Assembly: GCF_024606225.1 (NCBI RefSeq)
Contig: NZ_JAGRPU010000012.1
Coordinates: 1 to 64,000 of the forward strand
Length of the DNA stretch: 64,000 nucleotides
Source of the DNA: Endozoicomonas sp. ISHI1
GTDB lineage: Bacteria; Pseudomonadota; Gammaproteobacteria; Pseudomonadales; Endozoicomonadaceae
Direction of reading: 5' to 3'
The position numbers and the translations under genes are program-made. Below, piece after piece: positions 20,496 to 28,700 of this stretch (positions within the stretch are counted from its first letter, which is position 1; each line of letters starts with the position of its first letter). A model generated the notes under the pieces. That model saw only the letters and a program-made list of their open reading frames with translations, had not been told where the DNA came from and searched no databases.

Positions 20496-20939
20496 TTATT
20501 TTCTTCCTTTGCTCATCAACATTAAGCGCAACCTCAGAGCATGCAGTGACGCTGGATGATCGGAGTCCTTGAAAAAATTCACCGAATAATTTCGCTCATC
20601 CTCACCACGAAACCTCAGGCACATCAACCAGGGCAATACCAGCCATTCGCCCTGTGGTATGCATGGCTGCCAACCTTTTCGGGTCCCAATGAACCATCGC
20701 TCCCTATACCAGCGTATAGCAAGCACACTGGTGCCAAGACTTTTTTTTAGCTGTGACAGGTAATAATAAACGGCATAGGCATTCAGGACTGCAAACAACA
20801 ATATGGTACAGAGGAAGTTAAGAGATGTGAAAAACAATGCCATACTGGCAAAAAGATAACAGAAAACAGTTAGTATGAAGTGACGAACAGAGAAACCTGC
20901 CCGCACTTCAATCAGAGAATCATTGGGCCCTGACCGCAT
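20496..20939 (-). CDS. ygfX: YgfX (CptA-like) membrane protein
   Basis: The 147-residue protein has two central transmembrane helices (about residues 20-62) and a C-terminal cytoplasmic part with WLVLPWLMCLRFRGEDE-like sequence, the layout of YgfX. In E. coli YgfX has been described as an inner-membrane protein affecting cell division proteins, paired with SdhE. Its ATG overlaps the end of sdhE by 20 bases, so the two are one operon. The assignment rests on both sequence pattern and the conserved sdhE-ygfX neighbourhood. Confidence 0.75.
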   Translation of the reverse strand: MRSGPNDSLIEVRAGFSVRHFILTVFCYLFASMALFFTSLNFLCTILLFAVLNAYAVYYYLSQLKKSLGTSVLAIRWYRERWFIGTRKGWQPCIPQGEWLVLPWLMCLRFRGEDERNYSVNFFKDSDHPASLHALRLRLMLMSKGRK

Positions 20940-21234
20940 CCTTCAAACCACTATCTAAAGCTTTATCCAAACCGCTATCCAAGCCACTTCGGGCATATTG
21001 CAGAACCTTGTCCACCATACTCGCCAGCTCGGGATCCTGAGGACGACCATCCCCCATAAACCAGGCAAACAGATCCGGATCTTCACAATCGATTAATTTC
21101 AAATAGACAAACTGATCTTCTGCAGACAGTTTTTTAAAAACCTGATTGGTGAAGGGCTCCAGCAAGACATCAAGCTCCAGCATACCGCGTCGACTGTGCC
21201 ACTGCAGGCGTCTGAAATCATCAGCGCTTAACAT
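20920..21234 (-). CDS. sdhE: Succinate dehydrogenase assembly factor SdhE
   Basis: SdhE promotes covalent attachment of FAD to the flavoprotein of succinate dehydrogenase. The hallmark RRGMLELDVLLEPF is present (E. coli has RRGMRELD), followed by CEDPDLFAWFMGDGRP. The frame extends to a TTG at 21267, but the ATG at 21234 has an AAGGGAG site ten bases upstream, so I use it (104 residues). The C-terminus is longer than usual, with a small internal repeat (GLDSGLDKALDSGLKDAV). It is divergent from ygfZ, as in E. coli. Confidence 0.93.
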   Translation of the reverse strand: MLSADDFRRLQWHSRRGMLELDVLLEPFTNQVFKKLSAEDQFVYLKLIDCEDPDLFAWFMGDGRPQDPELASMVDKVLQYARSGLDSGLDKALDSGLKDAVRAQ

Positions 21235-21497
21235 TTTCGGAATACTCCCTTGATCGAGTTCAATCAACCGGAAAAAACAGAAAGCCTTGTCATAAGACTC
21301 TGGGAAAGTTGTCTAAATGCAGGCAAGACAAGCTCCCGGCATTCAGTGAGAAGCATTATACGGTTTAGTTAGCGCTCTGAATACTCTATATTATGACAAT
21401 CAACGTCCACCCGCCCTTGTCTGTATCCATTTGCAAGCCAGCAAGGATACTGAAAATCAGAACACTGACCAGAACAAAACATTGAAGAGAATGGATC

Positions 21498-22553
21498 ATG
21501 ACTAACGATCGAGAAGAAAGATTCCAAACGTTTTTTACTGAGCGGGGCGCTCGTTATGAAAACGGCAAACTGCTTGGCTTTGGTGAGCCCTCTTCAACAT
21601 CCGAACCGGAAAAGCCGATATTATCTGTTCTAAACCAGAAAGCACTTTTGCAGGTTTCTGGCCCCGACAGTATGAAGTTCCTCCAGGGACAACTCACCTG
21701 CAATCTTGATACGCTAACGACTGGTCAGTTTTCTGGAGGAGCGGCCTGCACCCCCAAGGGCAGAATGTTCACCAGCTTCATTCTGCTCAAGGCCAGTGAA
21801 GATCAATTCATGATGGCTATGCACCAGGGACTGGTTGAAAGCACTCGGAGCTGCCTGGGAAAATACGCTGTTTTTTATAAAACCGAGCTGACCCCTGACC
21901 AGAAGTACGTCTGCCTGGGACTGTCAGGAAATGCCGTTGAAGAGAAAATAGCCAGTGTCTTTAATGACGTTCCCGATGGCAACAGCGCACTCGATATTGA
22001 TCAGCAGGGCTGGCTTCTTAATGTTTCCGGGAGCGTGAATCGTTTTGAACTCTGGATTACCTTCGAGCATCTGGCAACACTTTGGGAAAAACTCACTGAG
22101 CAGTTCACACCCAAAGGGCAACACCACTGGCAACTGCTGGATTGTCTCGCTGTTGAGCCCAGCCTGTCACCGGAAACTGCCAATAATTACATTCCACAGC
22201 ACCTGAACCTGCCATCGCTGAAAAGTGTCAGCTTCAGAAAAGGCTGCTATACCGGCCAGGAAATTGTTGCCCGCATGCAAAATTTGGGGCAGCTAAAGAG
22301 TCGTTGCTATCGCCTCAGCTCGGACCAACAGCTGACAGTTGAACCTGATACACGACTGTTCAATAGTGCAGGCAAAGGGATAGGCGAAGTAATTGAGAGT
22401 ATTCAAACCGGTCAGGGAACCGAGCTGCTGGCAGTCATTCGGGTCGAATCTGCCCAAGAGAATGATGTACGACTGGAGGGTGAAGAAGGTCCAAAACTCA
22501 ATTGCCAACCACTGCCTTACGAAATAGATCCTAAACAGGAACTGCAATATTAA
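21498..22553 (+). CDS. ygfZ: tRNA-modifying/iron-sulfur repair protein YgfZ
   Basis: YgfZ is a folate-binding protein related to the glycine cleavage T-protein. It supports certain iron-sulfur enzymes such as MiaB. The family signature KGCYTGQEIVARMQNLG is present, with the functional cysteine. At 351 residues the length is normal. It is divergent from sdhE-ygfX and ends just before a strong intrinsic terminator. Confidence 0.94.
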   Translation: MTNDREERFQTFFTERGARYENGKLLGFGEPSSTSEPEKPILSVLNQKALLQVSGPDSMKFLQGQLTCNLDTLTTGQFSGGAACTPKGRMFTSFILLKASEDQFMMAMHQGLVESTRSCLGKYAVFYKTELTPDQKYVCLGLSGNAVEEKIASVFNDVPDGNSALDIDQQGWLLNVSGSVNRFELWITFEHLATLWEKLTEQFTPKGQHHWQLLDCLAVEPSLSPETANNYIPQHLNLPSLKSVSFRKGCYTGQEIVARMQNLGQLKSRCYRLSSDQQLTVEPDTRLFNSAGKGIGEVIESIQTGQGTELLAVIRVESAQENDVRLEGEEGPKLNCQPLPYEIDPKQELQY

Positions 22554-22591
22554 AACCTGTTTGATTGCCCATAAGTGAGTCCATAAGTCAG

Positions 22592-22617
22592 GGTACCTGC
22601 ACATTAATGCAGGTACC
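22592..22617 (+). terminator. Intrinsic terminator downstream of ygfZ
   Basis: A perfect 10-bp stem, GGTACCTGCA / TGCAGGTACC, encloses a six-base loop and is followed by TTTGT. It lies 38 bp past the ygfZ stop. Confidence 0.8.
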
Positions 22618-22808
22618 TTTGTAAACCTCAAACCCGCCCCCATTCTTTAAATCCAAACACACCTAGCTCCAAAGTTGTGGCATGGTGAGGAAGCATGTTA
22701 GATTCGGTGATCTCAAAACCACAGTGCTATCTTTATGAGTTTGTAAAATTTCGACTCATGTATATCAACAGTATCAACCCCCAATGATCCGCTACATTAA
22801 TTTATAAC

Positions 22809-23039
22809 TTAGAGGTAGTTCCTGACCATCCAATTTCTTTTTCTCCTCAAGACTATAACAGCGTAACGAATGATCACCTCTGCATGAGGGAACTTATTAA
22901 GGAATTCTTCATCTACTATTTGATGCCAAACTAGCAAGACGGTAATATTCTTTTTAGGATCACTCACCAAGAAATCACCAAGGATTTTTTTCTCTATGCT
23001 GGCGTTAATTATTCTGTCGGTAATAAATACTTTATTCAT
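22809..23039 (-). pseudogene. Truncated D-2-hydroxyacid dehydrogenase, N-terminal fragment
   Basis: The 76-residue frame begins like the substrate-binding domain of a D-2-hydroxyacid/phosphoglycerate dehydrogenase (MNKVFITDRI, then TVLLVWHQIVDEEFLNKF and VIIRYAV). After about residue 61 the resemblance stops, and there is no NAD-binding domain. The following bases do not resume it in another frame. It overlaps the upstream membrane-protein gene by eight bases, so it would have been the last gene of that operon. It may be a broken gene; a small stand-alone protein is less likely. Confidence 0.55.
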
Positions 23040-23922
23040 TTGTGCTTTTCAATCTAACGAATTTATGCGTGATTAGTTTTTTTGTGATAAAAATAAGGAT
23101 AACTACAACACTGATAGCTATTCCGAGGCGTATTAGCAAAATTGCGACTATATCAGCTCCAAAAATAGCAAAGATCAGCGTTTCTTCAATTAAACCATGA
23201 GCCAGCAGCAGGAAAGTTAAAAGATAAAGCCTCTGCTCTTCCTCAACGGACTTTATATCTTTAAGCAGGATACCTGCTCCATATGTGACTCCTAAAAGAC
23301 AGCCAACGGTCATGCTTGATAGATATGTGTGTTTATCTAATAACGCTTTAAAAAATGCTCGCTTTTTAATTAGGTCAAAAGCCACTACCAGTGTGGCCAC
23401 CAAAATCGAAATTTTCAGTGTCAGCAAAAGTGCATTAGAAAAAGCCCCCAATACAAGTGCGCCAAATGAAGCATATTCAGCTTTTACTTGACTGCTCCCT
23501 ACGCTGCCTACCAATTCTTGAGGCGTTAAAAATGATGCCACCCAAGCCCCTAAAATGCCTAAGCACAAACGGGATATCCAATGTATATGGATGGGAAACC
23601 CCACTTTTTTCATTACGGCAGACTCCAGGGGAATGGAGTGACATATCGCAATAAATGTGCCTACTATCGTCCATTCATAAGGCGAAAGATCAAGTCCTGA
23701 AGCAACTGCTATACCCGCGTAAATATTAAGAAAAAAGCTGGCTGCGAAAGCTACAGCTACGTCGGCTGGCAATTTAAGTAATTGAGTAGCAGGCTCAAAA
23801 ATGAAACCTACATAGTCGACCACCCCTAGATATTGCAAAACTTCACTCAGCATTGAGAAAGGAATGACCAGTTTTGCAATCATTAGGATTATTCGTTTAG
23901 ATTCTTTGATACTTTCTTTCAT
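23032..23922 (-). CDS. Nucleoside-recognition (Gate) domain membrane protein
   Basis: The 296-residue protein has about eight transmembrane helices. It resembles the Gate-domain family (spore maturation/nucleoside recognition proteins), with characteristic polar sites in helices such as FFLNIYAGIAVASGL and FIAICHSIPLESAV. It is likely an inner-membrane transporter or transport regulator of unknown substrate. It starts 12 bases after the dioxygenase stop and overlaps the dehydrogenase fragment. Export or uptake of the dioxygenase substrate or product is a reasonable guess. AT-rich like its neighbours. Confidence 0.65.
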   Translation of the reverse strand: MKESIKESKRIILMIAKLVIPFSMLSEVLQYLGVVDYVGFIFEPATQLLKLPADVAVAFAASFFLNIYAGIAVASGLDLSPYEWTIVGTFIAICHSIPLESAVMKKVGFPIHIHWISRLCLGILGAWVASFLTPQELVGSVGSSQVKAEYASFGALVLGAFSNALLLTLKISILVATLVVAFDLIKKRAFFKALLDKHTYLSSMTVGCLLGVTYGAGILLKDIKSVEEEQRLYLLTFLLLAHGLIEETLIFAIFGADIVAILLIRLGIAISVVVILIFITKKLITHKFVRLKSTNE

Positions 23923-23934
23923 AAATCGTCCCAG

Positions 23935-24600
23935 CTATACGAAGTTATAGTCAATAATGAGCATGTCTCTCCAGCCTGGCTGATCTTGTAGTGCGGGAAA
24001 TAGAGGGGAAACGTCATGTTTTACAACTTCATCGTTAATTATTATGCTATCGAGGAACCAGTTTAATTGTTTATGCTCGATCGGAACATTTTTATTGCTG
24101 TAAATCCCAGACACGCCTCCCAAAACATTTTTCCGTTTAATAAGATGTTGAGAAACGAAATAATGACCATCTCTGTGTATTCCTTCAGGCGTTGGCAAGC
24201 CAACCATACTTTCTTTGGTGTTCACCCGGAACTGATGAGTATTAATGATAAGTTTTCTGGTTCTATAGTCTTCTACAGGAATGATATCAAGACAATAGTT
24301 TACAAGACTATTAAGAAGGATAGAGTTGGCAAAGTTGAGGTCAACTGGAGGAAGCCTTCTGTTTAAGCCGCCATTCAAATGATTAATATTTTTTGATTGA
24401 AAGAAGTGTTGACTTTCTCTTATCCACTGTAGCTCTTTGGTTTCAAAGTTATATTCATACCGACCAAACCTACGCTGTCGATAACTACCATTATCGTTCA
24501 TATATTCATCTTTAGGAAGATCATCCCAGAAGTTACAGATGCTTTCGTAGTTTATTTCTTCATCAATACCGACTCTTAAGTCATCGCCTTTGATTACCAC
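23935..24600 (-). CDS. 2-oxoglutarate/Fe(II) dioxygenase, start uncertain (possible phase-variable gene)
   Basis: The protein resembles the 2OG-Fe dioxygenase family that includes amino acid hydroxylases such as L-isoleucine dioxygenase. The iron triad is visible: His142-x-Asp144 (GIHRDGHYF) and His195 (VVKHDVSP), with Arg211 (GWRDMLIIDY) as the likely 2-oxoglutarate ligand. Residues are counted from a GTG at 24600. That GTG lacks a ribosome-binding site and cuts into the conserved segment DQYGYVVIKGDDL. The open frame continues upstream through a GTGTC repeat to about 24732 without a start codon. A GTG at 24721 with a GGGAG site seven bases upstream is out of frame at the present repeat number. 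One more repeat would join them. As assembled, the gene may be off. Confidence 0.7.
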   Translation of the reverse strand: MVIKGDDLRVGIDEEINYESICNFWDDLPKDEYMNDNGSYRQRRFGRYEYNFETKELQWIRESQHFFQSKNINHLNGGLNRRLPPVDLNFANSILLNSLVNYCLDIIPVEDYRTRKLIINTHQFRVNTKESMVGLPTPEGIHRDGHYFVSQHLIKRKNVLGGVSGIYSNKNVPIEHKQLNWFLDSIIINDEVVKHDVSPLFPALQDQPGWRDMLIIDYNFV

Positions 24601-24678
24601 ATAACCATATTGATCGAGCGCTCTCTTTTTTTTATTTGTATGAATAAACCTTTCTTCCCCTGTATGAGATGGCTTACA

Positions 24679-24710
24679 GTGTCGTGTCGTGTCGTGTCGT
24701 GTCGTGTCGT
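24679..24710. repeat. Pentanucleotide simple-sequence repeat (GTGTC, 6.4 copies)
   Basis: A perfect tandem run of GTGTC (CGACA on the coding strand) lies between a good upstream GTG start (24721) and the dioxygenase body. Because five is not a multiple of three, slippage changes the reading frame. Present length: start and body are out of frame. Plus one copy or minus two copies: in frame. Confidence 0.95.
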
Positions 24711-24773
24711 TCAGATAACACTGTCTAACTCCCTATATTTAACGTTTTTTTATTGCTTGAGGTTTATAGTGTA

Positions 24774-25424
24774 TTAAGCAATGCTAGCACTGGTTTTTAG
24801 CTCGCATCTATTTCTTACGTAAAGCTCAGCTATTAACTGGTCACCACCAGATAGGGAGCTGACACCTGCTGGAGTGCCTGTTAAAACAATATCACCCGCC
24901 TGCAAAGTAAATGCCCGGTCAATATCATAAAGTAGATCTTCAATCTTAAAAATCATCTGACCACTATTACCTCTCTGTTGCAGTTTATTGTTTTTGTATA
25001 ATATCAGTTTCAGGTGATCGAGATCAGAATAGTCATCGATTTCAATAAAATCGGAAATAACTGCTGACCCCGAAAAAGCTTTTGCTCTTTCCCAAGGGTG
25101 GCCTTGCTTTTTTAATTCATTCTGGAGATCTCTCAGGGTTAAATCGAGAGCAAGACCCACCCCTCTAATGCTGTAACTTTTAGGAGCTTTCGCCTCACCG
25201 ATCAAGATGGAAATTTCTAATTCATGATGGACTACCCCAAAATCTTCAGGAATGTTGAGGCTCCCTGCAAAAGGTACTACAGAAGAGAGTGGCTTTATGA
25301 ACAATAATGGTGATGTTGAAATATCATTATCGAGCTCTTTAACGTGCTCCAGATAGTTTCTACCTACACAAATAATTTTACCGACTGCATAGTCAGAAGG
25401 TTTTTGACTGATAATTGGGAACAT
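24774..25424 (-). CDS. Fumarylacetoacetate hydrolase family protein
   Basis: The 216-residue protein matches small members of the FAH family (2-keto-4-pentenoate hydratase, acylpyruvase, oxaloacetate tautomerase types). It has KIICVGRNYLEHVKEL, the metal-binding Glu68 and Glu70 in HHELEISILIGE, Asp99 in LTLRDLQ, and PWERAKAFSGSAVIS. The C-terminus has the usual GDIVLTGTPAGV. It would act on a 2-oxo acid or acylpyruvate; the substrate is unknown. It is the first gene of a four-gene minus-strand cluster with the dioxygenase, a Gate protein and a dehydrogenase fragment. Confidence 0.85.
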   Translation of the reverse strand: MFPIISQKPSDYAVGKIICVGRNYLEHVKELDNDISTSPLLFIKPLSSVVPFAGSLNIPEDFGVVHHELEISILIGEAKAPKSYSIRGVGLALDLTLRDLQNELKKQGHPWERAKAFSGSAVISDFIEIDDYSDLDHLKLILYKNNKLQQRGNSGQMIFKIEDLLYDIDRAFTLQAGDIVLTGTPAGVSSLSGGDQLIAELYVRNRCELKTSASIA

Positions 25425-25751
25425 AGCTCTTTTACATCGCCGTTATTTTTACTTGTATGAAATTTGGCGAGAGCAAATATATAGATTACAAACTCGATTG
25501 TCAAATACATTACTTTTGACGTCTATATAAGCTGAATACCATTAGTTTTCAGAGGAGAACTGCTCAATGAGTAGAGAATAAAAGATTTATCAATGTCTGC
25601 AACTTGTAAATTAAATCCGCCCATTTAGAATTTAAATCCACCTAAGAGAATGATGTTTGACTGAAAGGAGGAGGATACCTGTACAGCAATGCAGGCATCC
25701 TGGTTTCAGTTTTCAGATGTTCCGATCAACCAAAGGCTGAACACTCTTTTC
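25425..25751. other. Intergenic region
   Basis: No gene is visible in these 327 bp. The left part is AT-rich and should hold the promoter of the minus-strand hydrolase gene; the right end carries the likely terminator of the sensor kinase gene. Confidence 0.5.
25673..25700 (-). terminator. Probable terminator of the hybrid sensor kinase gene
   Basis: An imperfect hairpin GGATACCTGTA ... TGCAGGCATCC lies 52 bp beyond the stop codon. It resembles the ygfZ terminator in its stem sequence. The trailing tract is only moderately T-rich. Confidence 0.5.
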
Positions 25752-28700
25752 TCAAAGCTCTACTTCTGACTGAAAACCTTCAAGAATCTGCTCTGCTTCT
25801 TCAAAATCGTAAACTCTGATGCTTTTCTGCAGCCTGTCCAGCTTGTGTTTATCGACCTTGCCGACCAGGCCGCCCACCAGTTCAGGCAACGACTCTGAAG
25901 CAGAAACATCGCCTTCCTGAAGTTGAGTAATCATGGAACTCATCAGTAAGGACAAGCGCTCAATCTCGACCCTGCCTTCACCAACCGTTGCTTCTTCCGG
26001 GTCTTTCCCGACCAGTTGCCTGAGGCTCTCCATTACCTCTTCAAAGGCGTGTTCGAAACTTTTAAGCAGCTCTTTTGATGGCAATTCATCCCGAGTTCTC
26101 AGTGCTGCCTCCAATCGAGCCGCGGTGATATGCAAATGTTCTGCTCCAAGGCTGCCTCCAGCCCCCTTGATACCATGAACAATAAAACGGGCAGCCTGCC
26201 AATCCTGTTTATCCAGACAATCCCGGAGCTTCTGCAAGTCTTCTCCCTGATCCAGATAAAAGTTCACTAGTAACTGACGGTATAATTCGACGTTCCCTCT
26301 TACGCGGTTAAGACCATTATGAAGATGAATGCCTTTCAGTTTCTCAAGATCTTCTGCAAACTCTTTCTGCTCAGTCGCTTTAGTTACAGCAGGGCCCGAT
26401 GACGCCCCTTCATCAGACACCTGGAGCCAGCGGTCTACCATTTCCTGCAACTCCACAGGGTTCAATGGTTTGGAGATATGATCATTCATACCCACCTGCA
26501 GACAACGTTCACGGTCGCCGGTCATGGCATGGGCGGTCATGGCAACAATCGGCAGATCCTTATCACCTACATTTCGACGTATGACTCTGGTTGCCTGATA
26601 ACCGTTCATCCGGGGCATCTGAATATCCATAAAGACCAGATCAAAAGTGTTCGATTCAAGGATATCCACGGCCTCCTGACCATTATCTGCAAGAGTCACC
26701 GTCAGCCCCATACCTTCAAGCAACTCACGAGCTACCTGCTGGTTAATCTCATTATCTTCCACCAGCAGAATATCACCCTTGAACGTCTGCTTGCTGGCAT
26801 GACTGTCGACACCCTTGCTGCCACCAACAGAGCTTTTATAATCCAGGGTGCGCAGAATGGTTTCTACCAATACGGAGCTGCTGGCCGGTTTGATCAGGAA
26901 AGCGTCCACCCTGCCAGAAGCCCTGGCCATCACTTCTTCACGGCCGTAGGCTGAAACCATGATCAATACCGGCATGGAATCAAGCTCCATGGCTCTGATC
27001 TCCTCTGCCAGTTCAATACCATCGGTCTCTGGCATTCTCCAGTCCAACAGAGTGACAGTCACAGGATTATCAGAGTCCAGATTGTGCTCTCTCAGGATAT
27101 CCAAAGCGGCTGCACTGTCCTCTGCTTCCAGCGTTTCACAGCCAAAACTGTTGAGCTGGCTAATCAGTAACTTGCGGGCTTCTTCGGTGTCATCAACAAC
27201 CAAGACTCGTCTGCCGACCAACGACTGGTCAGTGAGTCCAATGGACTCACCCAGACCCAGTTCCACATCAAATTGGAAGGTACTGCCCTGATCAATTTCG
27301 GACTTCACCTCAATATCACCATTCATCATATTGACCAGACTTCGACAGATGGCCAGGCCAAGACCTGTTCCACCAAACTTGCGGGTAGTCGAGCCGTCAA
27401 CCTGAGAGAAAGACTCAAACAGTCGGGCCTGGTGCTCACGACTGATGCCGATACCGGTATCCTGTACTTCAAAACAGATTCTGGCAGTTTTTGAATTAAT
27501 CGACAGTAGTCTTACGGTTATCCTGACGGACCCGATATGGGTAAACTTCACAGCATTGTGAATCAGGTTGATCAATACCTGTCCAAGACGAAGAGGGTCA
27601 CCTTGAAGGTGGCGCGGAACATCAGGCCCGATGTCGTAGCTGAGTTCAATACCCTTCTCTTCCGCCTTTACGTTGGTGATGTCATAAACATTGTCAAAAA
27701 CATCCTCCAGATTAAAATCAATGGTCTCCATATTGAGCTTTCCGGCTTCAATTCTGGAGAAATCAAGAATGTCATTAATGATACCTAACAGGGCATGGGC
27801 AGAAGACTGGATCTTAGCAACATAGTCCTGCTGCTTGTCAGACATATCGGTCTGCAACACCAGGTGACTCAGGCCAATAATGGCATTCATTGGCGTACGA
27901 ATTTCATGGCTCATATTAGCCAGGAAGTTACTCTTCGCCTGGTTAGCCTGATCTGCGGCCTCTTTGGCTTTATGAAGCGTCTCCTCAGCATGCTTGCGGT
28001 CAGTGATGTCACGACCGGTAGCAGAGAGATAACCTTCACCTTCGTACTCCATATAGTTTGCCGTCACTTCAACCGGGAAAACCTTGCCATCATGGGTTTT
28101 GCGCAGGGTCTCATAAGTCATCGCCTTACGCATGGTCAGCTGGTCCCAGAGCCGCTCCCAGGAAGTCTCCGTCACCGCCGGATTGATATCCATAATACTG
28201 AGTTCCATCACCTGGTCAGGGGTATAACCCAGTGCGCGACAGGAAGACTCATTCACGTATTTGTGGCTGCCATCATGGCGGAACCAGTGAATATAATCGG
28301 CTGCCCGATCCAGGGTGAAGCGAGCCATGGACAGTTCACGCTCACGCTCTTTCTGCTCGGTGATATCCACCATGGTGCCCACGGCACGCAGTGGATGGCC
28401 CCGACTGTCCCGGAAGACGACCTTACCTTTGTTCCGAACTGTTGCGTAACTACCGTCCCTGCGTCTGATGCGGTATTCATAGACGAAGGCTTTATCCGAG
28501 TGAGCAAACTGATCGTTGAAGAAATCAACGGTAGCAATCTTGTCATCTGAGTGAATCAGGCGACGCCAACCCCCCGGAGTGTTCGCCAGCTCTCCGGCCT
28601 CATAGCCCAGCATGCGCTGATATCGAGGACTGAAATAGATACGCTCATTAGCAACATCCCAGTCCCAGAGACCATCGGAAGCGGCATCCATCGCCAGCTG

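Noticed and set aside
20299-20559. Plus-strand frame after the glycine-rich protein gene
   Set aside because: It overlaps the end of that gene and the end of ygfX on the other strand and has no start signal or family match.
24598-24600. GTG at 24600 as the true dioxygenase start
   Set aside because: It has no ribosome-binding site and would remove a conserved-looking segment (DQYGYVVIKG) that is open in the same frame upstream. I list the coding part from it only because no other in-frame start exists at the present repeat length.
27795-28550. Plus-strand frame of 251 codons within the sensor kinase gene
   Set aside because: It lies wholly inside a gene with clear PAS, HisKA and receiver domains; an antisense shadow.
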